Positions 16,881 to 26,131 of a DNA stretch of 47,988 nucleotides are shown in pieces (position 1 is the first letter of the stretch; each line of letters starts with the position of its first letter). Source of the DNA: Streptococcus halichoeri. GTDB lineage: Bacteria; Bacillota; Bacilli; Lactobacillales; Streptococcaceae. The stretch spans positions 1 to 47,988 of the forward strand of contig NZ_WLZU01000016.1 in assembly GCF_009870755.1 (NCBI RefSeq), given 5' to 3'. The notes under the pieces were generated by a model. The model had not been told where the DNA came from. It was given only the letters and a program-made list of their open reading frames with translations, and did not search any database. The position numbers were made by a program, and so were the translations under genes.

Positions 16881-17602
16881 AAAAAGTATTATTAATTATT
16901 CCTGCCTATAATGAAGAAGGAAGCATTGAAAAAACAGTTCGAACCATTGAAGCCTATCGTTCAACGACTGTTTTGCCATTTGAGTTAGATTATGTGGTTA
17001 TAAATGACGGTTCTAAAGATAATACTGGGCTTATTTTAGATAAGCATGGCTTTAATCATATTGATCTCGTCCAAAATTTAGGTATTGGCGGTGGTGTTCA
17101 AACCGGTTACATTTATGCCCAACGCCAAGATTATGATGTTGCCGTCCAATTTGATGGAGATGGCCAGCATGATATTCGTAGTATTCAAAATGTGGTTCAG
17201 CCTATTTTGGCTAATCAGGCCGACTTTGTCATTGGGTCTCGGTTTGTGAATAAGACACTCGAAAATTTTCAATCGACTGTTATGCGGCGTGTAGGCATCA
17301 ACCTCATCTCAAATGCAATCAAGTTAACAACAGGCAAGCGCGTCTATGACACAACAAGTGGCTATCGCGCAGCCAATAAGACGGTGATTGCTTATTTTGC
17401 TGACCACTACCCAGTACAATATCCTGAACCAGAATCAACCACCAGACTCTTGAAAAAGGGCTTTCGCTTAAAGGAAGTGCCTGCCAATATGTTTGAACGA
17501 GAAGCCGGTGTCTCAAGCATTAGCAGCCTAAAAGCTATTTTTTACATGACAGATGTTTTAACCTCAATTATTATAGCAGGGTTTTTAAAGGAGGATGCCT
17601 AG
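16877..17602 (+). CDS. gacI: GacI-like polyprenyl-phosphate glycosyltransferase
   Basis: A GT2 transferase of the DPM1 type. In group A streptococci GacI makes GlcNAc-phosphoryl-undecaprenol, the lipid-linked donor for side-chain addition outside the membrane. The 241-residue protein has IIPAYNEEGSIEKTV, VINDGSKDNT, the DXD motif QFDGDGQHD and TTSGYRAANK. It lies between gacC and a DUF2304 gene. The GacI/GacJ pair works together in group A streptococci, and the junction here (stop and start codons directly abutting at 17602/17603) fits that. The sugar carried could be GlcNAc or another hexosamine. Confidence 0.87.
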   Translation: MKKVLLIIPAYNEEGSIEKTVRTIEAYRSTTVLPFELDYVVINDGSKDNTGLILDKHGFNHIDLVQNLGIGGGVQTGYIYAQRQDYDVAVQFDGDGQHDIRSIQNVVQPILANQADFVIGSRFVNKTLENFQSTVMRRVGINLISNAIKLTTGKRVYDTTSGYRAANKTVIAYFADHYPVQYPEPESTTRLLKKGFRLKEVPANMFEREAGVSSISSLKAIFYMTDVLTSIIIAGFLKEDA

Positions 17603-17965
17603 ATGAGTTTAACCCTACAAATTGAAATGTTCCTGCTGGCAGTGCTATTACTGTACATGATTGTTCGTATGGTTAATAGAAATACTTTTTCGGTCAAACG
17701 CTCCTTGCCCTGGTTATTAGTGGGGATTTCATTAGTCTTTATCAGTGTCTTTCCAGGTGTTGTTTCCTTTGTGGCTCACCGACTTGGTTTTGCCTTAACC
17801 ATGAATTTCTTACTCTTTGGTGCCATCTTATTCTTATTTTTCTTAGAATTATTCGACATAAGCAGTAATACCAAGCGTGATGAACAGATTAAGCGTTTGA
17901 TTCAAGAAATTTCATTAGTGAAAAAAGAACTCGAAGAAAAGGAATTAAAGGAAAAGAATCAATGA
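17603..17965 (+). CDS. gacJ: GacJ-like small membrane protein (DUF2304)
   Basis: A 120-residue protein with three membrane helices (about 5-22, 33-52 and 65-85) followed by a charged coiled-coil tail rich in Lys and Glu. This is the DUF2304 architecture of GacJ, which in group A streptococci binds GacI and raises its activity. It starts directly after the gacI stop, and its own end overlaps the next gene by 4 bases (ATGA). Confidence 0.85.
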   Translation: MSLTLQIEMFLLAVLLLYMIVRMVNRNTFSVKRSLPWLLVGISLVFISVFPGVVSFVAHRLGFALTMNFLLFGAILFLFFLELFDISSNTKRDEQIKRLIQEISLVKKELEEKELKEKNQ

Positions 17966-19719
17966 AGAAACAGTATGTTTTCTTGACCCTGGCAATGGCA
18001 GTTGTAATGGTTATGTCGGCTTGCTCTCATTCAAAAAAGGCAGCGCAGCATTATCCCAAAGTTGATGTTTCAGCTTATTTTATTTATGATAATGAGCCCC
18101 GCTATGGTGTTCATATTTATGCACTCAATTATGAAACAGCTTTGCGCAAAATCAAAAGCGGGAAATTTGCTCCAAATGACTTTTCCCACTTTACTTTTGA
18201 GACTGTAAAAAAAGACTATCAGGTTTCCCATGATCAGGTTGCAATGGGCCAATACCGGTTTGGTAACAATATCCAAAATAGTCAGGCTGATGCCGAAAAA
18301 ATTGTCACCTTACTTTTTCAGCATAATAAAAGTTACCTGACATACGTCAATGGCTTAAAAAGTGAAGTACTGCTTAAAAACCCTAATAACACCCATTATA
18401 AATTTACCAATAAAAAAGGACGAGCTGTCGGTCACGTTGAGAAGGGCTTTACAATCTTCCAAGATACAGCTATCCGCAAAAGCTTTAAAGCCCTTAATGT
18501 TAAAGACGGAGCAACCGTTTATTTAGGAAATACAATAAAGGATCAGGCGCCGGTCTTACTTGAACAGCAAGAAGAAAATATCAGTAAGGAGTATGGACAA
18601 GAAGTAACCTATCAGATTCCGATCCAGAGCGATCAAATCGTGGTGAGGGTTTCGCCGAACTTTGTGGTTGATAAGACCAATCTTCCTTACACTAAGGTTG
18701 TAGAACCAAAATTACGGACCACTATTCAAGACGGAGAAATTGTTGCGGTCAAAAATAGCCCCACGCTTATAGATGGTCATATTCAGCTCACTGCTGATCA
18801 ATCAGGTGCAAGTGCTATTGAGCAAAAGAAACTAAGCAAGGATTTAACCACCTACGCAACAAAGTTAGGCTCTATTGATAAGCTCACTTTTTCTAATATT
18901 GACCAGTCCGTAAGAACCTTAGAGATTAAGGGGCATGTCTCAGGCCGTGTCAATTATCAGTTACCAGTAATCATTGAATCTGATAATGGTGAAATGACAC
19001 CAAAAACGCAAAATCTCGATGTTTATAGTGCTTATTCAAAACAAGGCCTGTTTATTGAGGATGCTAAGGGTTATCGCATCACACCTCAAGTAGAGTCCTA
19101 CGGTATTAATTTTGTTACCCATGATGATAGTAATAACCCAGTTAGTGGTCCGAGTTTTTTAGTAGGTAAAATCCATAAGAAAAAAGTATATCTACTAGCA
19201 ACAAGCTCAAAAGGCCAAGGGCAATGGGTCGACACTAATTTGAATGTGAAGCAATTTATGCAGGCACCCCACAGTCAAAAAGCCCTGGCTTTTCAATCCA
19301 ATCGTACAACCTATACTGATGGTCAAACCAAGACCATTCCTATCAATGACCGGATTTGGGCATATGATGCCAAAAATCAAACAAAAGCTAACAAGGCCCT
19401 GTACAAACTAAGAGGCTTTTCAAATCAGCAACAGTACTTTTTATGGCCAGTACATAAAAATACCAGTGTCAACCAAGGAAAGCCGATTTATTTTCAGGTG
19501 AATGATGATTCCATCGCAAAGGCCCAAGAGACCAACTACCGGGTCAATGGTTCGATTGTGGATATGGCATATGGTTCTGAGGAATACAATGCCATTTTGA
19601 TCACACAAAAACAGACCAAACCTAAAAAACAGATTAGTCCAGTCACTCTTATTATTATTTTTGTAGGAGCAGTAAGCTTATTCTACCTTGTGCTTATCTA
19701 CTATATCATCAAAAAATAA
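17962..19719 (+). CDS. Large predicted lipoprotein with C-terminal membrane helix, unknown function
   Basis: I do not recognise this 585-residue protein. The N-terminus has a basic stretch, a hydrophobic core and a probable lipobox VMSAC at residues 17-21, so it should be exported and lipidated. The C-terminus is a second hydrophobic segment (about 561-583) followed by Lys-Lys. The region between is therefore likely extracellular and held at both ends. It is rich in beta-prone, Thr/Lys/Gln residues and has no obvious catalytic motif. The 4-base overlap with gacJ places it firmly in the glycan operon, so a role in modifying, sensing or attaching the exported polymer is a reasonable inference. 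No counterpart exists in the group A gac cluster. Confidence 0.6.
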   Translation: MKKQYVFLTLAMAVVMVMSACSHSKKAAQHYPKVDVSAYFIYDNEPRYGVHIYALNYETALRKIKSGKFAPNDFSHFTFETVKKDYQVSHDQVAMGQYRFGNNIQNSQADAEKIVTLLFQHNKSYLTYVNGLKSEVLLKNPNNTHYKFTNKKGRAVGHVEKGFTIFQDTAIRKSFKALNVKDGATVYLGNTIKDQAPVLLEQQEENISKEYGQEVTYQIPIQSDQIVVRVSPNFVVDKTNLPYTKVVEPKLRTTIQDGEIVAVKNSPTLIDGHIQLTADQSGASAIEQKKLSKDLTTYATKLGSIDKLTFSNIDQSVRTLEIKGHVSGRVNYQLPVIIESDNGEMTPKTQNLDVYSAYSKQGLFIEDAKGYRITPQVESYGINFVTHDDSNNPVSGPSFLVGKIHKKKVYLLATSSKGQGQWVDTNLNVKQFMQAPHSQKALAFQSNRTTYTDGQTKTIPINDRIWAYDAKNQTKANKALYKLRGFSNQQQYFLWPVHKNTSVNQGKPIYFQVNDDSIAKAQETNYRVNGSIVDMAYGSEEYNAILITQKQTKPKKQISPVTLIIIFVGAVSLFYLVLIYYIIKK

Positions 19720-19786
19720 TCCAGCAGCATCTGTCTGTGCACCAATACCAATGTAAAGAATTAAATCAGGGCTAAAGAGGAATGTA

Positions 19787-20611
19787 ATGAAAAAAATGTC
19801 AGTCGAAGAAATAAGAAAAGTTCAACTTGAAATGCTTTCTTATATTGATTCCATCGCACGCGAGCATGGCATCGAATACTCCCTAGGAGGTGGAAGTTTG
19901 CTTGGGGCAATACGCCACCAAGGCTTTATTCCCTGGGATGATGATATTGATCTCATGCTAGAACGTGACCAGTATGAGCGCCTCATGGCCATCCTTGCAC
20001 ACAGTAAAAATCAAGATTATCGGTTATTACACCATTCGCTCGAGCGCAATTTATGGCCGTTTGCTAAACTGTATCATACCAAATCAATGTATGTCAGCAA
20101 GACAGATCGCATTCATCCTTGGACTGGTATTTTTATTGATATTTTTCCGATGGACCGTTTACCTGAAAGTCCAAAAGAACGTCAAGCTTTCTTTAAAAAA
20201 GTCCATTCAGCTGCCACAAACCTCATGTGTACTACTTATCCAAACTTTGCAAGTGGCTCACGAAAACTTTATGCCAATGCGCGTTTAATTTTGGGCCTGC
20301 CTCGCTTTTTGAAATACCATGGCCAGGCAAAACAGCAAGCAGAGCGGGTTGATCGCATAATGGCAAGCTATAATCAGCAGGATGTCCCCTATATTGGCTA
20401 TACTGATTCGCGTTATCGCCTGAAAGAATGTTTCCCAAAAGAGATTTTCACCGAATACGAAGATGTCCTATTTGAAAACGTTAAGGCGCGTAAAATAAAA
20501 AACGCTCATGCTTATTTGCGGCAACTCTATGGTGAGAACTACATGGAATTACCTCCTGAAAACAAGCGTGAAAATCATAGTTATTATACATGGTATTGGA
20601 AGGAAACTTAG
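19787..20611 (+). CDS. LicD-family phosphotransferase
   Basis: LicD-type enzymes transfer phosphate-linked groups (phosphocholine, or polyol phosphate from CDP-activated donors) to surface glycans. The 274-residue protein has the family signature GGGSLLGAIRHQGFIPWDDD at about 34-53 with the aspartate cluster WDDDIDL, and the later block IFIDIFPMDRLP. It is followed after one base by a cytidylyltransferase gene and then an SDR gene, so the donor is most simply a CDP-polyol made by those two enzymes. AGAGGAATG precedes the start. In group A streptococci the phosphate decoration (glycerol phosphate by GacH) is made by a different enzyme type. Confidence 0.85.
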   Translation: MKKMSVEEIRKVQLEMLSYIDSIAREHGIEYSLGGGSLLGAIRHQGFIPWDDDIDLMLERDQYERLMAILAHSKNQDYRLLHHSLERNLWPFAKLYHTKSMYVSKTDRIHPWTGIFIDIFPMDRLPESPKERQAFFKKVHSAATNLMCTTYPNFASGSRKLYANARLILGLPRFLKYHGQAKQQAERVDRIMASYNQQDVPYIGYTDSRYRLKECFPKEIFTEYEDVLFENVKARKIKNAHAYLRQLYGENYMELPPENKRENHSYYTWYWKET

Positions 20612-20612
20612 T

Positions 20613-21335
20613 ATGAATATTGGAATAATTTTTGCTGGTGGCGTCGGAAGCCGGATGAATTCAAAAGGGCGTCCCAAACAATTCTTGGAAGTCCATGGTA
20701 AACCCATTATTGTTCATACACTGGAAATTTTTGAAAATAATTCAGAGATTGATGCCACTATTGTAGTCTGTATTAAAGAATGGTTGGACTTTATGAATGA
20801 CTTGGTAGATAAGTTTAACCTTAAAAAGGTTAAACAAGTTGTTCCAGGTGGTGAAACAGGCCAGCTGTCAATCTTTAATGGTCTTGAGGCGGCTGAGGCA
20901 CTAGCCAAAGGAGAAGACGACATTGTCTTGATACATGACGGCGTACGCCCTTTAATCAATGAAGACCTCTTATCAGCTAATATACAGTCTGTAAAAGAAA
21001 CAGGTTCAGCCATCACTTCAGTTGCCGCTAAAGAAACAGTTGTTTTAATCAATCAGAAAAAAGAAATTGAAGAGGTCGTTGATCGGACGCGTTCTTACAT
21101 TGCTAAGGCTCCCCAGAGCTTTTATCTCAAGGATATTTTAGCAGTCCAGCGTGATGCTATTGCTAAAGGCATTACTAATGCTATTGACTCAAGCACCCTC
21201 ATGGGTATGTACAATAAAAAGCTGACGATCGTAGAAGGACCGTATGAAAATATCAAGATTACGACACCTGATGATTTTTATACGTTCAAGGCCTTGTTTG
21301 ACGCAAAGGAAAATGCACAGATTTATGGATTCTAA
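20613..21335 (+). CDS. IspD/TarI-family cytidylyltransferase (CDP-polyol synthesis)
   Basis: A nucleotidyltransferase that joins CMP from CTP to a sugar- or polyol-phosphate. The 240-residue protein has the nucleotide-binding loop AGGVGSRMNSKGRPKQFLEV, the core HDGVRPLI, and APQSFYLKDI, all typical of the IspD/TarI group. TarI (ribitol-5-phosphate) and related capsule enzymes for arabinitol, glycerol or glucitol phosphates cannot be told apart by eye. Its place between licD and an SDR gene argues for polyol activation rather than isoprenoid synthesis. The start at 20613 (2 bases after the licD stop) gives the family N-terminus; a longer frame from 20508 overlaps licD and is rejected. Confidence 0.88.
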   Translation: MNIGIIFAGGVGSRMNSKGRPKQFLEVHGKPIIVHTLEIFENNSEIDATIVVCIKEWLDFMNDLVDKFNLKKVKQVVPGGETGQLSIFNGLEAAEALAKGEDDIVLIHDGVRPLINEDLLSANIQSVKETGSAITSVAAKETVVLINQKKEIEEVVDRTRSYIAKAPQSFYLKDILAVQRDAIAKGITNAIDSSTLMGMYNKKLTIVEGPYENIKITTPDDFYTFKALFDAKENAQIYGF

Positions 21336-22392
21336 AACAATACACTACAGCCAGCCAAGCGTCCAAAGAGACTTGGCTCAGATCACTGCTGATCAGGCCA
21401 TTGCCTGGCAAAGCTTAGCTAATCAGACAGTCCTATTAACAGGGGCTAACAGTATGCTAGCGACCTACATGATTTATACACTGGCCTTTTTGAATGAGCA
21501 CAAGGGACTGCAAGTCCAGATAGTGGCCACCGCAAGAAATCTGCCAAAGGCGAAATTACGTTTTAAGGATTTGCTGGAGAAGGACTATTTTCAATTGCTA
21601 GCGCATGATGTTAACGAGCCTTTGACCTATGCTGGTCCAGTTGATTATGTGATTCATGCAGCTAGTAACGCCAGTCCTCGCTACATCTTGTCAGATCCAG
21701 TAGGTATCATTAAAGCCAATACCCTAGGCACACTCAATTTATTGGAATTCGCCAAAGCCAAACACGTGAAAAATTTCTTATTCTTGTCTACGCGTGAAAT
21801 TTATGGCAAGGCCATCTCTGAAACAATCAATGAAGAGGCATATGGTGCCTTTGACATCTTAGCCAGCCGGGCTTGTTATCCAGAAAGCAAACGAGCAGCA
21901 GAAAGCCTGTTAAGAGCTTATTATGATCAATTTCAGGTGCCATTTACCATTGCTCGCTTAGCCCATGTGTATGGACCAGGTATGGAAATTGCCAATGATG
22001 GTCGTATTATGAGCGATTTGATTAATAACATTGTGCAGGCTGAGGATATTGTTTTAAAAAGTGACGGCAGTGCCGAACGGGCTTTTTGTTATTTAAGCGA
22101 TGCCACCACAGCACTCTTTTTGATTCTTTTAAATGGCGATATTGCGCAAGCTTATAACGTCGCTAATGAAGATCAGCCAATTATGATCCGAGACTTGGCA
22201 CAATTATTGGTCACCCTTTTTGCTGAAAAACACCTACAAGTTGTCTTTGACATTCCAAAAACCGAAAATGCAGCCTATAGCAAAATGGGCCGAACACGCC
22301 TAAGCACAAGCAAACTAGAAGCACTTGGTTGGCAACGCCACATCACCTTAGAAGATGGGCTCAAGCAAACCGTCGCTAGCTTTGAGGAATAA
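21325..22392 (+). CDS. Extended SDR enzyme (NAD-dependent epimerase/reductase)
   Basis: A 355-residue extended short-chain dehydrogenase. It has a nucleotide-binding loop at about residue 38 (TGANSMLATYM, in which the last glycine of the usual GxxGxxG is replaced), HAASNASPRYI, the catalytic serine region FLSTREIYG and the catalytic YPESK. Such proteins next to IspD-type cytidylyltransferases supply or reduce the polyol moiety in capsule loci (as with arabinitol). Here it may make the polyol that the preceding enzyme activates. The start at 21325 overlaps the upstream gene by 11 bases; an alternative ATG at 21313 adds four residues. Confidence 0.8.
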   Translation: MDSKTIHYSQPSVQRDLAQITADQAIAWQSLANQTVLLTGANSMLATYMIYTLAFLNEHKGLQVQIVATARNLPKAKLRFKDLLEKDYFQLLAHDVNEPLTYAGPVDYVIHAASNASPRYILSDPVGIIKANTLGTLNLLEFAKAKHVKNFLFLSTREIYGKAISETINEEAYGAFDILASRACYPESKRAAESLLRAYYDQFQVPFTIARLAHVYGPGMEIANDGRIMSDLINNIVQAEDIVLKSDGSAERAFCYLSDATTALFLILLNGDIAQAYNVANEDQPIMIRDLAQLLVTLFAEKHLQVVFDIPKTENAAYSKMGRTRLSTSKLEALGWQRHITLEDGLKQTVASFEE

Positions 22393-22399
22393 ATCACCT

Positions 22400-23338
22400 A
22401 TGGTAAAAACAGCAGTTCTAATGGCTACCTATAATGGCCAAGCCTTTATTTTAAGTCAATTGGATTCTATACGTCGCCAAACCTTACAACCAGATTATGT
22501 TCTTATGCGAGATGATGGCTCGACTGATCAGACAGTGGCACTGGTCGCAGACTATATCACGCGTCATCAGCTCACGGGTTGGTCTATTACTCGCAATTCG
22601 AAAAATCTGGGCTGGCGCTTAAATTTTCGGCAACTCATGAGTGATGCCACTGAATTAGATGTAGATTATATTTTTTTTAGTGATCAAGACGATACTTGGT
22701 ATGCTGATAAAAATCAACTCCAAGTTCAAATGATGCAAAAGCATCCGCAGATTGATTTACTTAGCGCGGATATTGATATTGAAACGATTGGTGATGCGGC
22801 CACTGTCCCACACAATTATCAATTTGCAGACAGTCAGGCCCTACTTTCTAAGTACCCACTTGATTACACCTATCATAATTACCGGCAGGGCTGGACCTTT
22901 TGTATGCGCCATTCCTTTCTAAAAACAATCATAAAGCATTACTCAAAGGACTTGGTTGTTTCCCATGATAATTTAACCACAGGAATTGCCGGACTTTTAG
23001 GAACAGGCTATAATCTTAACCAAGCAGTAGGTTTGCACAGGCGCCATGGTGGCAATGCCAGTGGCCATTTATTAAATATTCATAGCACTCACGCTAGGCA
23101 AATCTATGAATTAAACCTTGTCCTTGGCTACTTTACCATTGCTAAAGCTGTCTTACATGAGAAGCAATCAAAAAAAGAAGCCCGCATAACACAGTATTAT
23201 CACTTTTACCAGCAGCGCTTAGAGAATGCAAGGTCACGGCATTTGTGGAAAACCTTGCAGCAAATGTGTTTTGAAGGAGAGTATTACGATACGTTTTCAA
23301 ATCGCATTCGCGACCTAATCTTTATCTTTAAAAAATAA
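22400..23338 (+). CDS. GT2 glycosyltransferase
   Basis: A 312-residue inverting glycosyltransferase of the same broad GT2 group as GacC. It has LMATYNGQAFILSQL, RDDGSTDQT, the DXD-type SDQDDTW, and a C-terminal helical region. It should add a sugar to the lipid-linked glycan at the cytoplasmic membrane face; the sugar is unknown. The chosen ATG at 22400 lies 7 bases after the SDR stop and opens the GT-A fold directly, whereas a frame from 22355 would overlap that gene. The set of several GT2 genes in the operon points to a branched or heteropolymeric repeat. Confidence 0.82.
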   Translation: MVKTAVLMATYNGQAFILSQLDSIRRQTLQPDYVLMRDDGSTDQTVALVADYITRHQLTGWSITRNSKNLGWRLNFRQLMSDATELDVDYIFFSDQDDTWYADKNQLQVQMMQKHPQIDLLSADIDIETIGDAATVPHNYQFADSQALLSKYPLDYTYHNYRQGWTFCMRHSFLKTIIKHYSKDLVVSHDNLTTGIAGLLGTGYNLNQAVGLHRRHGGNASGHLLNIHSTHARQIYELNLVLGYFTIAKAVLHEKQSKKEARITQYYHFYQQRLENARSRHLWKTLQQMCFEGEYYDTFSNRIRDLIFIFKK

Positions 23339-23348
23339 TGGGGTTGAC

Positions 23349-24707
23349 ATGCAATCATCAGTCTTGAACAGAATAACAGAATTTTTCTCGCCAAAAACAA
23401 TTTATAAGACCTTTTTTGTGCTTGGCTTAACCATTACCTTTGTGTTTAGCTTGTTGATGCCATTTTTTAATGAACCTGACGGCCAATATCATTTGGCTGT
23501 TTCTGGTCGTATTGGCAATACCGTTATTGATACTTCTCGTTATGGAGAATTGGATATTATTTCTGGCATGGTGTCTCAACAAGATTCGTATAAGGATGGG
23601 ACACGATTTGAGAAATACTATTTAAACCGAGCCAAATTTATTTCCTGGCAAGAAGCCCCTCGCGAAGTGAACTATTCTAAATTTAATTTTGTCTATTGGG
23701 GACATGTTATCCCGGCTATTGGTTTACGACTAGGGCGGCTCATCTATCCTTCAATGGGAGTGATGATTACGGTTGCTCGCTTGTTCACCTCCTTGATGGC
23801 AATTACTGCCTTGACGTTGATTATAAAGTCACTCAAAAAAGGGCACTTGATTTACTTTGCTGTCTTTTTGAGTCCGGTTGCTTTGAATGCCTTTGCTAGT
23901 CTGTCTTATGATGCGACCGGTTTTGTAATTGTTGCCTGGCTCATGGCATTACAGATTAATACCTTGGTTGATCGGCAAATCACCAAGCGACGTCTGATTG
24001 CTTTTTTACTTGTTACACTCTTGACACTGCTTGGCTGTAAACAAAATTATTGGTTGTTGTTGCTGCTAATTCCTGTGGTCTTACTAAACTGTGACTATCC
24101 ACAAGCACAAGCCTATCGTCAACGATTAAGTCAGTACACTGCCTATGTCAAGAGCAAGTGGTGGCTACGTTTAGGAATCCTAGCCCTCTTACTTGCTGGT
24201 TTTGTGATCGTAACACTGCCGCACGGTGGCCCCTTTATTGTGATTCGTCGCTATTTGATGACTTTTGGCTATAATTATGCTGGAACGGATTTACTAAGCA
24301 ATGACATTACCTCCTGGTTGGCAGCGCCTTACCCTAGTTTCAACTATATTCCAACCTGGGTATCGGCCGTTTGGTACTTATTGATTTTTGCCGTTCTATT
24401 CTCAGAAGAAAAATTCATTGCGAGCCGTTCGGTTGGCTTGACCTATCTTGCCTTTTTCTTCTTAGGTGTGTTTGGAGTATTTTTTATCATGCTAGACTAT
24501 AATGGTGCCAGAACAAGCTACATCGAAGGTGTGCAAGGGCGCTATTTCACCCCGACCTTATTAACGCTGCAAGTTTTTGCTGCTAGTACCGCTAGTCGCC
24601 TAAACCAAGCAGCAAGGCGCCTTGTGCCGCTTTTCTTGTTGGGGCTCATCCTGGTATCAAATGGTTTGTTGTTGTTTGATACGGTGATTAGCTTGATTTT
24701 GAGGTAG
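23349..24707 (+). CDS. DUF2142 polytopic membrane protein, GacL-like GT-C transferase
   Basis: A 452-residue membrane protein with about ten hydrophobic helices. The first extracellular loop carries FNEPDGQYHLAVSG, the acidic motif expected for a GT-C fold enzyme using lipid-linked sugar, and the C-terminal part has the conserved EGVQGRYFTP typical of DUF2142. In group A streptococci GacL is thought to transfer GlcNAc from GlcNAc-phosphoryl-undecaprenol to the rhamnan outside the cell. With gacI, gacJ and a flippase present, the same job is likely here, but the identity with GacL is by role and context rather than alignment. Confidence 0.75.
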   Translation: MQSSVLNRITEFFSPKTIYKTFFVLGLTITFVFSLLMPFFNEPDGQYHLAVSGRIGNTVIDTSRYGELDIISGMVSQQDSYKDGTRFEKYYLNRAKFISWQEAPREVNYSKFNFVYWGHVIPAIGLRLGRLIYPSMGVMITVARLFTSLMAITALTLIIKSLKKGHLIYFAVFLSPVALNAFASLSYDATGFVIVAWLMALQINTLVDRQITKRRLIAFLLVTLLTLLGCKQNYWLLLLLIPVVLLNCDYPQAQAYRQRLSQYTAYVKSKWWLRLGILALLLAGFVIVTLPHGGPFIVIRRYLMTFGYNYAGTDLLSNDITSWLAAPYPSFNYIPTWVSAVWYLLIFAVLFSEEKFIASRSVGLTYLAFFFLGVFGVFFIMLDYNGARTSYIEGVQGRYFTPTLLTLQVFAASTASRLNQAARRLVPLFLLGLILVSNGLLLFDTVISLILR

Positions 24708-24709
24708 TC

Positions 24710-26131
24710 ATGAAATTAATTAAAAATATTCTTTATAATACGACTTATCAAATCTTAACACTAATTATTCCCCTATTTACCGTGCCCTATGTCTCACGTG
24801 TCTTGACACCTGTAGGTGTGGGGATTAATTCCTATACTAGTGCTATTGTCACTTATTTTACCTTGATTGGTGCCCTTGGGATTTCCCTATATGGGAACCG
24901 CGAAATTGCCTTTGTCCAGCGAAATAAGTACAAAAGAAGTAAAGTTTTTTGGGAACTGGTCTTTCTTAAGTTTGTTTCTGTAGGGATTGCTTCTGTACTC
25001 TTTTTAGGCTTTGTTTTTATGTCAAAGGATTGGCAAATCTATTATTTGCTCAATGGTATTAATTTATTAGCCACCCTAACTGATATTTCCTGGTATTTTA
25101 TCGGCGTTGAAGATTTTAAAAAAATCGTCGTTCGTAATACCTTTGTTAAGGTAACGACCGTCATTTTAACCTTTGTCCTGATTAAGAGCCGGCAAGACTT
25201 AGGCCTGTATATCTTTTTGATTTCTTTTTCGATGTTGTTAGGTAATCTGACAGTTTGGCCCTTTTTAAGAAAGGAAGTCATCTGGATTCCCTTTAAGCAA
25301 TTGGAAATCTTTAAGCATCTCAAGCCAACCTTAATGCTTTTTTTGCCCCAGATCACTATGCAGATCTATCTTTCTTTAAATAAAAATATGCTTGGGGCCT
25401 TAGACGGGGTCGTTTCAGCGGGCTATTTTGACCAATCTGATAAATTAATCCGCATTTTATTCACCATTGTAACAGCTATTGGCGGTGTCTTTTTGCCGCG
25501 CTTATCCAGTTTGTTTTCCATGGACAGAGTCGATGAGGCCAAGCGTTTGCTGTTAAAATTAGTTGATCTCAGTAATGCCCTTTCTATGTTGATGATTGGC
25601 GGTGTTATTGGAGTTTCTTCTAGTTTTGCCGTCTTCTTTTTCGGGAAAGGCTATGAACCAGTTGGCCCTCTAATGGCGGTGCAGTCCCTAATGATTATTT
25701 TTATTTCCTACGGCAATGCCTTAGGCACTCAATTTTTACTCGCCTCGCGTAGGCAGACGGCCTACACCTTATCGGCTGTGGCAGGTTTGATTTGCAATGT
25801 TATTTTGAACCTATTGTTGATTCCTTTGTTAGGAGCGATGGGAGCGGTCATTTCAACAGTCGTGACCGAATTGGTGGTGTCTGCTTATCAGGCTTTATCC
25901 CTCAAAGATGTCTTTACCTTCCAAGAATTGACCCGTGGCCTTTTGCGCTATAGCATTGCCGCAGCGGTAGTGGCCTTTGTCCTCCATCTAATGGATACAC
26001 ACATGCCGGTAAGCATCCTCAATTATGCCCTACAAGCTATGGTGGGTGTCTTGATTTATGCCATTATGATAATAGTAATGAAAACTCCCGTGTTAAGCTT
26101 GTTTTCAGATATGAGACGTGAGAAAAAATGA
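24710..26131 (+). CDS. Wzx/PST-family polysaccharide flippase (GacK-like)
   Basis: A 473-residue membrane protein with 12-14 predicted helices, in the oligosaccharide flippase family. The start LIKNILYNTTYQILTLIIPL and the block NREIAFVQ are typical. Flippases of this kind turn lipid-linked glycans across the membrane. GacK does so for GlcNAc-phosphoryl-undecaprenol. Because no ABC exporter gene lies in this operon, it could also carry the whole glycan unit. It starts 2 bases after the DUF2142 gene and overlaps the next gene by 4 bases, so the three are translationally linked. Confidence 0.85.
   Translation: MKLIKNILYNTTYQILTLIIPLFTVPYVSRVLTPVGVGINSYTSAIVTYFTLIGALGISLYGNREIAFVQRNKYKRSKVFWELVFLKFVSVGIASVLFLGFVFMSKDWQIYYLLNGINLLATLTDISWYFIGVEDFKKIVVRNTFVKVTTVILTFVLIKSRQDLGLYIFLISFSMLLGNLTVWPFLRKEVIWIPFKQLEIFKHLKPTLMLFLPQITMQIYLSLNKNMLGALDGVVSAGYFDQSDKLIRILFTIVTAIGGVFLPRLSSLFSMDRVDEAKRLLLKLVDLSNALSMLMIGGVIGVSSSFAVFFFGKGYEPVGPLMAVQSLMIIFISYGNALGTQFLLASRRQTAYTLSAVAGLICNVILNLLLIPLLGAMGAVISTVVTELVVSAYQALSLKDVFTFQELTRGLLRYSIAAAVVAFVLHLMDTHMPVSILNYALQAMVGVLIYAIMIIVMKTPVLSLFSDMRREKK

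Noticed and set aside
20508..20612. N-terminal extension of the cytidylyltransferase
   Set aside because: It would overlap licD by about 100 bases. The nucleotide-binding start of the family begins at 20613.
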